From: Daphnia pulex
Taxonomy: Eukaryota; Arthropoda; Branchiopoda; Diplostraca; Daphniidae
DNA length: 64,000 nt
NCBI RefSeq assembly: GCF_021134715.1
Contig: NC_060025.1
Coordinates: forward strand, 2,170,001 to 2,234,000
Direction of reading: 5' to 3'
The first letter of the stretch is position 1; every line of letters begins with the position of its first letter. This document shows, piece by piece, positions 46,419-58,695 of the stretch. The notes under the pieces were generated by a model. It was not told the DNA's origin. It worked only from the letters and a program-made list of their open reading frames with translations, and did no database searches. The translations under genes were made by a program, and so were the position numbers.

Positions 46419-49129
46419 ATGTTGAAATTTCACGGGAAGAAAAACATTTTCTGCTGCCCGCTGCTCTTCGCCTTTTCACGTCTGACGCTCGTTCGCTGGT
46501 TGGCCACCAGTTTCATCGGCGGCGCGGTCATCGTCCTCTACCTCCTGCCCGCTTACCAGCACCGACAACAACAACATCGCCAGGTAACCTAACCAAAAAA
46601 AAAGAGAAAATTCCATTTTTTTTCCAAGGCTCGGTCACGACAAAGTTGATTCGATTTCCGCTCACGCAATGTCCCGCTATCGTATTTAAAAAAAACGTCG
46701 TCATGACAACCGAAACCGCAGGTTCCGGCTCAACCCCCTCCCCGAGCGGAAGTTTCTTACGACGATGTGATCCATCTGTGAATTTTTCTTACAACAAGTT
46801 GAAAAATGCTGTGTGACATTTTCCCCAAAATCAAATTGAACACAAAAAATTCTCTTCCGCCCGGAAGAGAGAGAGAAAAATCCCAGGGTGTCGCTATAAC
46901 GGTTCCTGATTACTTTTTTCCAGTCAACGGACAGGTTCCCTTTCCGTGAGCCAAAAGTCTCATCGTCTCGGCTGTCACCAGCAGCAGCAGCAGCCCCACC
47001 TCCCATCGTTATATAGGGAGGGGGGGGAAGATCACGCGCTCTTCCCGCGTTCACTCTCCGTCGCCGACTTGTATTTTTGATATAATAATATGTTTGGCTG
47101 CCTCTCGCATAGACATGCTGGGCACGTTTAGACCGGAATTCCCTCCCCAAACTCTTTAGGGACTACATAGCAGCCCAGTTGATGGGCTCAAACTTTGAAC
47201 CCGAAGAGGATCGATCCGCTGGATAGAACCCATCCTCTTTTTTTAGTCTGTAAACAATTCAAATCCTTTTTTTTTGTTTTGGCGCGCGCGCGTGTTTTTT
47301 TTGGTTGGCCGATTCAAGACAATCCATCACAGTTGAAAAACAAAATGGTCGGCGGCGGAGGAGCGCCATTACTGCTGCTATTAAATAGATATACACATGC
47401 AACATTTACAGACTGTTTTCAGACCGTGGAAGAGACTCTGATGTTTGATGCTAGCGAGCGCTTATTTCCGGCCGACAAGTCATGGATGGAAAAAGAAAAA
47501 AGCGGAAGAGCAAAAGTGGGGGGGGCTTAAAGGATTTGATACCCCTTTCCGCTTCTGTTACATTTTCTCCCCGTTGATGATGGGCGGGAAATGTCTCAAA
47601 TCTATCGGGAGCAGAAAAGCCTCCCGGATGTCGGCGGATGTGTTTCATGACTTTTTTTTCTTGTTGCGTTTTTCACGATGGATCCATTAGTGGGTGGGGT
47701 GGGTGGATCCCTATAAATACCGACTGGATTATTTATCCTTTTTCTTTGATTTATTCAATTCTTCTTTTTAAATGTTGAACAATATGCGCCGCGGGCCGCT
47801 AAATATCGATTTTTCTTCTTCTTTTTACATGTAAAGGTCTCGTCGATTGCCGGCCTATCATCGCTGGATCAAGTTCTGCTGTTGTCCGACAACCGTCAGC
47901 CAAGTGGCAACAACAACCAACAACAGCAGGGGCAACAACAACAACAACAGCAGCACATCATTATCCTCTACTGGACGAAATATTTCGAATTTAACGACTT
48001 TGAAGTTGGGACTGGACGGACGCCGTTCACGACGGCCCAGTGTCCGCCGGAGCGTGGCACTTGCTGGACGACGACCGATAGGGGGTTGCTGAACCGGAGT
48101 CAGGCCGTCATTTTCCACGCCCGGGACCTCGATCCCGACGACTTACCTCCGCCCGGATGGCGTCGACCTCATCAGCAGTTCATCTTCTTCAATTACGAGT
48201 CGCCCGTCCACACGGACCTGGCCAAGTTGCGATTGTATTTCAATAATTACTTCAACCGGACAATGACTTATCGACGGGACTCGGACGTCGTCAGTCTCCA
48301 CCCTTACGGCCGGCTCAAATGCCGGCCATCATCCGGCGACAGCGGCGGTTGTTTGAATTTCCCGCGCTTTTCTTCGTTTGAAAAAATGAACCAGACGACG
48401 TCAGGGTGGCCAGTTGCGGATGAGGAGGAAGAATTCCGGATGGATTTGACGCGGAAGAAACGGACGGCGGCCTGGTTCGTCTCCAACTGCGTGACGGACA
48501 GCCGGCGGGAGTCGCTGGTTCGCAACCTGTCGCTCTTCATTCCGGTGGATATTTACGGCGAGTGCCACGGCGGGCACCAGTGCCGCAACCGGCCGGAATG
48601 CGACCGGATGCTCAGCCGCCACTATCGATTTTATTTGAGTTTCGAGAATTCCCTGTGCCCGGATTACGTGACGGAGAAACTGTACCGGGCCCTGGCCCAC
48701 GACACGGTGCCGGTGGTTTACGGCGGAGCCGATTATTCGCTCTACCTTCCGGCCGGATCGTACGTCGACGCCAGGGATTTCGAGAGTCCACAGAGCCTGG
48801 CCGATCACCTCAAGAAATTGATGAGCGACGATCGACTTTATCTCAAACATTTCACCTGGCGCCGGAATTACGTAGTCGATCCGGCGCCTTTAGACGGATG
48901 GTGTCAGCTCTGCCGGCTGCTCAGCCATCAGCCAAGCGCAACGCAAACCAAAACTTACCCGGACATTGCAGCCTGGTGGGCCGGACGAAGTACCAGCAAC
49001 AACCAATCCTGTTTTCCACCGCCCACTTCACTGGTGGACGAACCGCCCGCCAACCCGCCGGAAGATCCTTCCGTTTCGGCAGACTACGTTCGACAACTAG
49101 TCAACAAACTCCGTCGGATTATCATCTGA
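46419..49129 (+). CDS. alpha-1,3-fucosyltransferase (GT10 family), Golgi type II membrane enzyme
   Basis: Two exons, 46419-46583 and 47837-49129, join in phase 0 to give 485 residues. Residues about 28-47 form a single membrane span (WLATSFIGGAVIVLYLLPAY) after a short basic cytosolic tail, the type II layout of Golgi glycosyltransferases. A Gln/Asn-rich stem follows. The catalytic domain carries the family signature FENSLCPDYVTEKLY (Phe about 324), with PVVYGGADYSLYLPAGSYVDA just after it. A C-terminal CQLC (Cys about 411 and 414) matches the conserved CxxC of these enzymes. Known members transfer fucose from GDP-fucose to N-acetylglucosamine on N-glycans or related glycans. Which arthropod subtype (FucTA, FucTB or FucTC) this is cannot be told from sequence alone. 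Length is within the family range. Confidence 0.9.
46584..47836 (+). other. intron of the fucosyltransferase gene
   Basis: The donor CAG|GTAACC and the acceptor GTAAAG are both phase 0. I see no exon inside that would join in phase. Confidence 0.5.
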
Positions 49130-49945
49130 CTCTTTCTCTCTACACTCGACTCTCTCTATACACTCATCGATCGTTACCAAAAATTTAAAGAAAAAAAGAA
49201 AAAGAAAAAGATTTTGGAGAAATTGACATTTTCTTTTGTGAATATTTTTGAATCCAGTGTTTGTATGCTGCGGAATCATTTTTGTTTGGATACTGTTTAC
49301 GTTCAAATTTTTACGGTTAAATACAAAACGTCAGGGTTGTGATGGCCCTTTTATTGATATGATTGATTCAACTGGCGTTATTTTTCATTCAATTTCAACG
49401 AAATTAGATTTTTTAAATTGGGGCTCTTATTTCGGCCGCTAGATGGCGAGCTAGTCGCACAACACAAAAGTTGAATTTGCATACAACGACGTGGCTCTCT
49501 CGTATTGACATGACGGGAGAACTTGTTTACGAATTAATATTCCGCCCCTAGAAAGAGGAGATCGGATCTTTCTTTGCCTCTTCGCTTCTCTCGTTATATA
49601 ATTGGAAAGATGGAACGAATGAAATAAGAGTTCATTAGTAGTGGTTTCTGTGCATGCTGGGGGAGATCTTTTATTCTCTCTCACAACTTCCTGGTTTCCA
49701 TAGGGACTCAACCACACAAATTAGATAACAATTTAGGCACAAATTGAACAAACAGTTTTGATTCAAGTAAGTGGTAGTCTATTCTCTGAATTTGTCAAAG
49801 GTTTGGGTTTGATGCTATTAAGGAACATTGCAGCATGTTGCCGAGCAACCACACAGTTATAGTGATGCACATTTCTTCAGTTGATACAACATTGAATCGA
49901 TTTCTCCATTAGGTTTTTTTCCCCTGCCGTCAAGAGTCCTGTGAA
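49130..49945. other. fucosyltransferase 3' region and SLC26A11-like promoter
   Basis: Short intergenic region. It contains a perfect X-box at 49837-49849. No other gene was recognised. Confidence 0.5.
49837..49849. promoter_or_regulatory. perfect X-box (RFX site) upstream of the SLC26A11-like gene
   Basis: GTTGCC-G-AGCAAC matches both GTNRCC-N0-3-RGYAAC and the palindromic GTTRCY-N-RGYAAC. It lies 97 bp upstream of the ATG at 49946, a normal distance for functional X-boxes. Binding by RFX is inferred. Confidence 0.6.
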
Positions 49946-52717
49946 ATGGTGGTGATAAATGATGATGTCTTTCCCCACCACCTCGAAAATGATGCCAATG
50001 GTAGTGATGATGGAAGTGAATCCGATCTTGGTAGCATCTCTCAAGTCAAGCAGTGGATTCGTGGATCATGCACAACTGAGCTGTTGAAAAGGCGGCTGCC
50101 GTTCCTGCAGTGGGCACCAACTTACACTTTTCGCTCAATCTTCCACGACTGCATAGCTGGCTTCACAGTTGCCCTGACAGCCATCCCTCAAGGAATCGCT
50201 TATGGAGCAGTTGCCGGTCTTCCTGTTGAAGTATTGCAACTCCAAACCAAATTTTCCAGTTTACACAATATTCAAGTTCTATTTTTAAAATCCTTTTTCC
50301 CTTCGACAGTATGGATTATACACAGCGTTCGCTGGTCCCTTTGTCTACGCGCTGCTGGGTTCTGTACGACAGATCACCGTTGGTCCGACAGCTGTCATGG
50401 CCATTATGACGCATGAATACACATTAAAAGGTGGTGCACCTTACGCGATTGTCCTGTCTTTTCTGGCTGGCTGCATTGAGCTGATGGCCGGTCTTTTGAA
50501 TTTGGGTAAGAGCCTTCAATTTGCAAATGCCATTTCTGAGATGACAAATGAATAATTGATTTTTTCTCCTCCCCACCCAATGGGGTTTAAATAAATATAT
50601 TTACTCTCTCAGGATGGATTATGGACTTCATTTCTGGACCCGTCATTTCAGGTTTTTGCTCCGCCGCTGCTGTCACTGTCATCGTCGCACAATTCAAAAC
50701 GCTTTTGGGTCTCAAATTCCCCGGCTCGTCTTTCGCCAAAGTCTTTCCAGGCATCTTCGCCAACTGGATGGATATCAGTTTATGGGATACCGTCCTCGGT
50801 TTTTCCTTCATACTCTTGCTGCTCCTTCTCAAGGTAGTACGTCGTTCGGACCGTTTTTTCTTTTCCAATATAGTACTGCAGTTCGCCCTGCATATAATAT
50901 AATAAGATATACGATAACTATTCGGCTCGTATTCTTTTTGTGTGTGTGTTATATAGAACCTGACTCTATTGAGGAAAACTTGCACCAACTGGAGTTGCCT
51001 TCGCAATCGACATGTTAGCAAGGCCATCTGGTTCGTGTCGACTTGTCGTAACGCTCTGGCCGTCATCCTCGGATGCGTTATTGCCTACTCGTTCGAGCTC
51101 TATGGATACCACCCGTTCAATCTCACAGGTTTAGTAGATGAACTTTTCATGAGTTTGACAGCTGCTCTCAACTTTTCGGGGTCCACGACGTTATTTGATG
51201 GCTGTCCTTTTGCTAGGCGAAATCAAATCGGGGGTGCCGTCCTTTCATCTGCCACCGTTTAGTTTCGAGCGACCCGTATCCAATTCGTCCAACTCGTCCA
51301 ATCCGGAATTCGAGTTGGTGACATTCGACACCATCTTGTCGGATCTGGGCATGGGGCTGGCCATGGTCCCCATCATTGCCATACTCGAACAAGTAGCAAT
51401 CGCCAAAGCCTTTTGTGAGTCTGAATAATCTACAAATCTTCCTTTGAGTTTCTTTAGATTCATTGATCATTTTTGATTTGATTTTCGCCGGTTAGCCAAC
51501 GGAGGGAAGACGGACTCGACCCAAGAGATGATTGCCGTCGGAATGGGATCGATATTTTGTTCCTTTTTCGGATGCCTGCCGTTGACGGCCTCTTTCTCTC
51601 GCAGCTCGGTCATGTCGGCCAGCGGAGCGAAAACTCAATTCGCCAATTTCTTCAACGGTATTCGATTTTTGCAAATATTCCGAATTTTTGAAAATTTGAA
51701 ATTTGAATTCTCTCCCTCCTACTTTGATTTCTGTTCGCGCAGGCTTTGTGATACTGATAGCCCTGAGCTTTTTGATGCCGACTTTTTATTACATTCCTAA
51801 ATCCGTGCTGGGTGCGGTCATCATAGTCGCCGTCTACTCAATGGTTGAATTTGATGAAATTCTTCCCATGTGGAGAGGAAGAAGTATGCACGCCCCTCGG
51901 TCTAAATGATTCCCCCACCCCCTTTCAAAAAGAGGATGTCTTAATTGGGTTTTGATTGCCGTTTTCATTCGCAGGGATCGAATTGATACCGTTCGCCACC
52001 ACATTCTTCTGCTGCTTGCTAATCAACATCGAGTACGGCATCTTAGCCGGAGCCTTGATCCACTTGCTCTTGCTGGCGCACGAAGCCACCCGGACGAAAT
52101 CCAGTTACATCCGCTACAAGGTTTGTAGATGGGGGAAAAGAGAGGGGGGGATCTAAACGAATTTGTGCGCAAGTAACACGGAACTCTCACTCCGACACAT
52201 TTCGATTGTGTGTGTGTGTCGCCCAGCAGCAAGGTGTAGGCGAGCGTATCATTCTCAGGGCTGATCGCAATCTCTACTTCCCCACCGTGGAGAGATTCCG
52301 CCAAGCACTCGGCAGGATTGCCAGCGACAATCCCAACGAGTCGACTCCTAGGAGTATCGTTATCGACATGAGTCGCGTCAGCCAAGTGGATCACACTTCA
52401 CTCAAGGTAATTTGCCCCCCTTACAAAGTCAAGCCAACTATCCGCAATTGAATGTGAAATTCTATTTTCCTTTCGTGTTATAATACTAGATGCTAAAAGC
52501 AATGCTGTCCGTCTGGGACAAGAAAGGAGAGCGATACTCTTTCGCCAATGTCAGTCAGGATCTCGAGAGAAATATGCTGGCCGTCCTGCCAGCCGGAATC
52601 AACATTTTAAGGGTCCGCACCGAGACCGACTCGGCCGACAGCGACGAGAATGCCGAAGAGGCCGGAGCCTTGCTGGCGGTTTCCACTTGCGCAAAAGACG
52701 GCGGACAACGCGCCTAG
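49946..52717 (+). CDS. SulP/SLC26 anion transporter, SLC26A11-like
   Basis: Ten exons give 642 residues: 49946-50230, 50310-50505, 50613-50833, 50957-51128, 51217-51414, 51496-51657, 51743-51883, 51975-52120, 52227-52406 and 52490-52717. The sulfate-transporter signature region is clear (AIPQGIAYGAVAGLPVEYGL, then SVRQITVGPTAVMAIMT). Many hydrophobic segments follow and residues about 508-620 form a cytosolic STAS domain (ERIILRADRNLYFPTVERF, IVIDMSRVSQVDHTSLK). SLC26A11-type proteins move sulfate, chloride or related anions across plasma or lysosomal membranes. Length fits the family. The acceptor CAGCAG at 52224-52229 could give a one-Gln splice variant. AATAAA begins only 4 nt after the stop. 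Confidence 0.92.
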
Positions 52718-53743
52718 CCCAATAAAGTATTTCTATAACGGTTTTTATTCGGGGTGCGGCGGAATAACTTAAAAATCTCCATATCAAAGGGATCATTTTT
52801 TTTTAAATAACGAGTTGGAACAAATAACTTAAGCCAATAACTTTTTTTAGGGGGTAATTTTTATCGAAAATATAGCGCAGTACCAAAAAAAGTACAGTGA
52901 CAAAATTTCAAAAAAAAAGCTGGCAAATTTGATAAAAAAATATTTATTTGCCCTTCGTATCGGATTTTTCTAATTTTAAAATCTTTTTCTTTTTAAAAAC
53001 AAAAACGAGTCTCTGGCCAGCCTTTTTTTTTTTTAAATCACTGCACAATTCTCCTACTACATTAATCCAGTTTTGCACTTAGATCAAAATTTCGCACATC
53101 ATTTTTAAACGAATTGTTCTTTGCCTCAAGTTATTCATTTTATTTGTTGCGTTAAGTTTCAGTTGTTAGCGGGCCGGATTGATTCAGAATTCGAGTAAAT
53201 CTTTAAGAAGCTCTCAGACAGATTTCTTGAACCCGATGCCCCTCCTTTTGTTACACAAGACTAGATATCTTTTGATTCCCATGGCTGAAAGGCAGAGAAA
53301 AAAAAAGCCTTATTGTATTGAAAAATAGACTTTTCTCTCTCTCTCTCTCTCTCGCTTTGTTGCTTTGATTGGATGCAAATATTTCCCTATTCCCATTCTT
53401 TTCATTCTCACAATGACCTAATTTTCTATTTGTCGGAAGGGGGAATTCCCGTTCTCTTTTCTTACAAAAGAATATTTTAACTCTGCACGCACTTGGGCAC
53501 AAAACACTAGATCGTTCGTTCGATTTTTTACAACGATTGGCTCCACACATGTCGTAACAAAAAGGGCCGTAAAACGTTGGATCCTGAAATTGAAACCCGT
53601 CGGATCTATTCTTTTAAGGGCGCAGTAATGGATAGCCGTAAAAATGTGAAACGAATTCAAACCAAAACATTTTTTATTTCTTTTGGCCTGTCTTCCGCTT
53701 GCCGAATCTCGTGTATTTGCGTTAAACTTGAAAGCCATTATTA
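52718..53743. other. convergent 3' region between SLC26A11-like and sushi genes
   Basis: The two genes converge here. AATAAA at 52721-52726 serves the plus-strand gene. The remainder is AT-rich with a CT tract near 53335-53353. No gene was recognised. Confidence 0.45.
52721..52726 (+). terminator. polyadenylation signal of the SLC26A11-like gene
   Basis: AATAAA starts 4 nt after the TAG stop, implying a very short 3' UTR. Confidence 0.5.
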
Positions 53744-55607
53744 TCAAAGTTTGCTGTACTCGACAGCTAAACGCGATGGTCTCGGACTCTGTCCCACCCT
53801 GTGAATTGTGGCGTATTCGCGCTCGCCATCCGGACGATCTTCCAGAGCGTAGAAAGTTTTACGCCGAGTTTGCCGAAGTAGTTCGGCCCGCATTCTTTGC
53901 GAGTCTGTCCTGTTGAAGGTATTTTCGACGACTCGATTGCGCCGAGCCTGTCTCGACCTAGAAACAATTTTAAAAAATCCCGTAATTTGATTGCACTAAA
54001 TCTCATTTTGTTTCCAATTTTTCACCTCGATTCGCAGAGAAGGACGACGGCCAGAGCGAATATCAGAATCGAAACCACGCAAGCCACAATGATGGCAAAT
54101 TGCGACAAGTCCAAATCGTTGGGAGGCGGATCTAAAATGTACACACACAGACAAATGAATGGTGGCCAATTTTACAGTTGTTTTTTTCCCTGGGAAAAAT
54201 TTGCGAAATGATGAAGTCAAAAACTTGCCGCATAGGGGAACGAACCCTCGCCACGTTCCGTTAGATTGGCAAACCACCACCACCGTGTCATTATTATTTG
54301 GCTGCGCAGCGTCGGTCGACGGGTGAATAACTCGTTCACCGAAATTGCAGCGCATAATTGCTTTCGTCCCGATTTTGTAGCGTCCGCCGGATAGTGCCGT
54401 TTCGTCGTAAGCGACATTGAACCGTAAGTGCAAGTCGTTATCGGAATGGTTGGATTGTGGGATCAAAGACCTGCATGTTGCCACTGCATGTCTCGAGGGG
54501 GGAAACAACTTAATTGTATATACAACATTTTCTTCACAAAATTAATTCCTAATTGATAGGAATGAAACTAACCGCAGTTTGGCGGAGTTCCTGTCCAATT
54601 TTTCGTGGTCGCATTGCAAATTCGCGTCGAATTTTCTAATCCAGTGTCGATCATTTGGTGGCCAGGATTTTGGCATCTGTAAATGATTTCAGTTCCAATG
54701 TCGTACGTTTGGTTTCTGGTCACGTTCTTCCCGTCTATTTGAACGAACGTCCCGTCCAGGATATCCGGTCTGTTACAATTTCCTTTTGGGGACTCTGTAA
54801 TGAAATCATTATTTGAATTAACCAGTGAACTTAATCAGATTCATATATATATTTTTTTAAATCCTGAATTTTCGGATAATTCGAGAAAATCACCTCCGGG
54901 ATCACATCGAGGAGTGACGTTCAAAGTCCCGTTGTTGCAAATGTACTTTGACAATCCGTGAGCCGGCTGGTAGGATTGGTTACATTCAAGGATCACGTTT
55001 TCTCCGTGAGAGATTATTGATCCATTGAGAGCATCCCGAATGACCCCGTGATCCACCAACGGTACGATGCAGGAGGCTTTTCGTAGGATATGTTCAAAAG
55101 GAGGTACACGGCAAAAGCCATTGAATTCATGAAAATGCGGCAAATGATGGAATCGGAGCTCAATTTACCCAGACATTGAGGTGGATTTTTACTCCAGCGT
55201 CCGCTTATCTCGCAAACAGCTTCGCTGGCTCCGATCTGCTTCATATTTCTATTGCAGCGATAAACGATGGCCCTGCCCACCTTTGACATTCCCAGCGGAA
55301 GGTTCTGAGTGGCATCGATCCATCCATTTGGGAATGGTCCCGGAGCGCTGCAATGTACTTCTGAATATTACAAGTAGGGAAAAGCAAAACAAAAAAACAA
55401 AAACAACATTGGCACAATAAGGATAAAAGCTTGCAAGGAGAATTGTTGTTGCCATGTACAACTACCGCCAAGTTTTCCGTCTGATGTCCCGAGTGTGCTG
55501 CTGGTCTCATCCAGCAAGGTCGTGCTGATGTTGGTTGTTTGACACTTTATTTCAACCAGGACCGCAGTACTTGCAATCAGCACTAATGCGATTAAATGGT
55601 AATGCAT
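53744..55607 (-). CDS. sushi (CCP) domain type I membrane protein
   Basis: Seven exons on the minus strand give 437 residues: 55607-55466, 55360-55169, 55076-54894, 54794-54573, 54483-54229, 54131-54026 and 53957-53744. A signal peptide (MHYHLIALVLIASTAVLVEIKC) precedes four sushi/CCP modules, one per exon and all bounded by phase-1 introns: EVHCSAPGPFPNGW, ASCIVPLVDHGV, GNCNRPDILDGTF and TCRSLIPQSNHS. A transmembrane helix follows (FAIIVACVVSILIFALAVVL), then a basic cytoplasmic tail rich in Arg. CCP modules mediate extracellular adhesion or complement-like recognition; the ligand is unknown. The intron before the membrane exon needs a GC donor (54228-54227). The gene is head-to-head with the Ig/LDLa receptor gene. 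Confidence 0.85.
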
Positions 55608-56212
55608 CTTTACTGATTGCTGTAGAAATGAACACTGGAGAAATTAAAACAAATTAGATCGTGAACAACAACAAAAAGGAACATCGGCGACGTACTATCA
55701 GAACCGGAAGTCGGTGGGTTTAGGTATTGCATTTCCTTTTTCTGATGGGTCTACGGGTCTCACCATTAGATCTAGGGAATCCGTCTAGCTTATTCTCGTG
55801 TAATATATTGACTTCTTTGTTGATATACAACGACTTTGATCGATTGAATTTGGTTTTATGAAGCCAATTACGACCGACATTGAGGAAGAATCGGCCATCC
55901 GACCGAGAGATGTTGTTTTTAATTGAAAGAGAGAATGAATAATGTGTGTAATAAAATATTCATGTGCAATACATTACGAAAAATGCGCCATTTTTAGCAG
56001 CTTGTTTAATCAATCAGAATAATAATAATCAATCGGCATCTGCGCGTGATGTAGATTGAAATCTTGCCGCTAGATGACAGGAAGCCGTCATCCATAAGTT
56101 TTGTCTGCTGCATTTTGGGCTCATAATTGTTGATTTATTGTTGCTCACTTGCTGCAATCTTTGTGAGCTGTTTACGTAGTGCGACAAAACGGGAAGCACA
56201 AGGATATTTTCA
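55608..56212. promoter_or_regulatory. 605-bp shared region between two divergent receptor genes
   Basis: The start codons of the minus-strand sushi protein and the plus-strand Ig/LDLa protein face away from each other with only this stretch between them, so both promoters and leaders must lie here or overlap. No TATA box or repeat was clear. Confidence 0.45.
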
Positions 56213-58224
56213 TGGCTAGCCATGATTTCTCCAAACACTCGAAAACCATTTTTATTTTCACATTTTCTTTGGTTCTGCTTCATTGGCTGGGTAGGTTGAA
56301 ACAACAGAGTTCTGTTCATTAGCATCTTTTAACAAACTGTGCATTTTAACCCCTCGCAATTCAGTCTGCGCTGGAAAAATCATAAATGAAGCCGACATGT
56401 CTTCCTCGTACGTCGAAGAGGAGCACAACGTGGATGACCATGAACTTGAACCTGTCAAACATCATCTAGAAATATTACCAGAAGCCCCTCTCACAGGTTT
56501 TGCACTCGTTAGAAGGGTAGATGAGACACTCAACCTCACCTGCCAAGTCGTCAAAGAATCTGGACCATTTGTCAAATTTCAGCTAGAGTGGCACTTGCCA
56601 CAGCACAGTACAAATCGGTATGTAAAATTTGCAGACTACATTCAAAGCGCTTGCTCTGCTGCGTTGCTCAACTCTTAATGCCATATTCTTTTTTGAAACA
56701 CAGCATGCATAATATATTCAACAAGCCAGGAGCTATCAACACCCTTCACCTGACAATCACAAAATTACAGGAGTCTGATAGTGGAAAGTACCGTTGTGTT
56801 GCCAGAGGTGAAAAGTTAACACAGCTTCAGCATTCAGTTGATGTTAGTATATTGCCAAGTAAGTGTATTAGATTCTTTCCATTTCTAATATATTTTATAC
56901 TAGATGGTTTATGTTGAATTTTTTAAAAACATTCAGGAAAAGGAACTTGTGGAGATAATATGTTTATGTGTTCTACAAAATCTTGCATACCCCAACGATA
57001 CAAGTGCGATGGCACTCCCGACTGCGGTGACGGAGCAGACGAATCCAGAGAAATTTGTGGTAAATATTGCCATTATTTTATAGTTTTGGAAAAAAGTTGT
57101 TTAAAACAATTAAGAAAACCTGATTTTTTTCCCCAGGTGAATCGCCATGTGACGGCAAACTGCACTGCGACGATGGCAGATGCATATCGAAGAAAGTCTG
57201 TTGCGACAAATACTACGATGCTAACTGTACGGCAACCTACGAAATCCCGTGTTGCGGCAAGCTGCTCAATTTCCTGGCGCCAGACTTTCCCCTGCAGACA
57301 CACCATCAGTTTCACGAAATCGGTTTTCTCCAGTCTACAATGTATACGATTATAGGTATCGCCTTTGTGTGTATAAAACTTCATTATCATACAGTCTTAT
57401 TCCAGGTTTTATTTTTTTGATTGACAGGTTGTGCCGTGGCGTTCGTTTTGATCGTGACCTTCACGGTTATTACCGTTTGTCGTGTTCACATGCGGCGCTC
57501 CGCAATACCCAACGCTTATTCCGCATACCGGTCCGACACCCGTGTCTGGAGTGATCTTGACTCTTACTTGGCAACGTCAAATAACCGCTGGACTCGTGGA
57601 TTGCTCCGCTCGGATTTGAGTCGATCGCCCGGTCTGGTTTTGAATTCGTACGGCGATCCAGGCGGCCCTGGACCCAACACAAGTCTCTTGGTCACGTACA
57701 ACATTAACAATGGTGTCCAGCTGATGGGTCGACCCGTCGAGCCACCGCCCTATGAGGAAGTGGCGGCCGGTGGACACGGCGGCGGTAATCGTGACGAGCC
57801 GCCACCTCCTTATGTTTCTCGCGAGAATCTCAGCACCAACGACTGGTCGGCCGCCCGCAATGTCACCAACAGCAGCAACAACAACCCTAATAGTAGCAGC
57901 AGCAGCAATGGGCCGTTCCTCTCGGCCATTTTCTCCCTTTTAGTCAATAACTCACAGCCACTACCCGGCCAGCAGCCACAGTTGGGCGATCGAGTCGTTC
58001 CGCAACCCCCTCCACCCCTGGAATTGGCCGCTGAGCGTGTTGAAGAAGACAACAACAACGGCGATATTAATGGCAACAACACGGGACAGATCTGGGTCAG
58101 ACCCAACTCCAATAACCGCGCACAGCCGAACCCAGATACCACCACCAGCACGACGGAACGAACGTCGAGGATGCATCCAGACCCTCCTGGTAGTCCACCT
58201 CCTCCTTCTTCTTCTTCTTCTTAA
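56213..58224 (+). CDS. Ig/LDL-receptor class A type I membrane receptor with PPxY motifs
   Basis: Six exons give 542 residues: 56213-56294, 56365-56617, 56704-56858, 56937-57059, 57137-57355 and 57428-58224. The N-terminus reads as a signal peptide ending GWVVCA|GK, which supports the weak donor at 56295 (GTTGAA). An Ig-like domain lies at about 75-160 ([23 protein letters not shown]). A canonical LDLa module follows at about 167-204 ([20 protein letters not shown]), then a second atypical Cys-rich LDLa-like stretch. The membrane span is at about 279-296 ([17 protein letters not shown]). The cytoplasmic tail carries PPPY (383-386) and PPPPY (402-406), binding motifs for WW domains of Nedd4-type ubiquitin ligases, and a Ser/Asn/Pro-rich end. 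LDLRAD-like membrane proteins with similar motifs are known. The ligand is unknown. Confidence 0.85.
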
Positions 58225-58695
58225 TAGCTCCTCACAAAATTACTTTTAAAAACTCTTTGAAAAAACAAAAACAAAAAAATCATATCTAATCTCTTACACG
58301 TATGTCTGTGTGTGCAAAAATATGAACTGTTTTTTAACGGCACATATGAACTTTTGACCTCGATCGCCAGCAGACAACACAACAACAACAAAGAATTCTC
58401 TGTTTGGCAATTTTTCACTTTAATGATCAAAACTATTTTCTCACTCCCGTTTCTGACGATGACGTGTGCCAATCTCTTGTACAGTATTTTAAAAATTCCT
58501 TCCCGTTCTGATTTTTGTTACTTTTTGAATTTCTTTTTTAAGACCCAAAAACAAAAAATATTTCTCCTTTTTTTTTCTTTTTCAAAGAACAAATTTGCGT
58601 GTCAGTGTTTGTAAAGCTTTTAGCAAAAGAAGAAAACAACGTTTAACTGTGTCCGAATAGACTAATGAAATGATATACGTATAACCCCTTCACTC
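58225..58695. other. 3' region of the Ig/LDLa gene
   Basis: AT-rich, with no gene recognised. It also lies downstream of the minus-strand small secreted candidate. Confidence 0.45.

Noticed and set aside
48401..48850. 149-codon minus-strand open frame
   Set aside because: Antisense of the fucosyltransferase catalytic domain.
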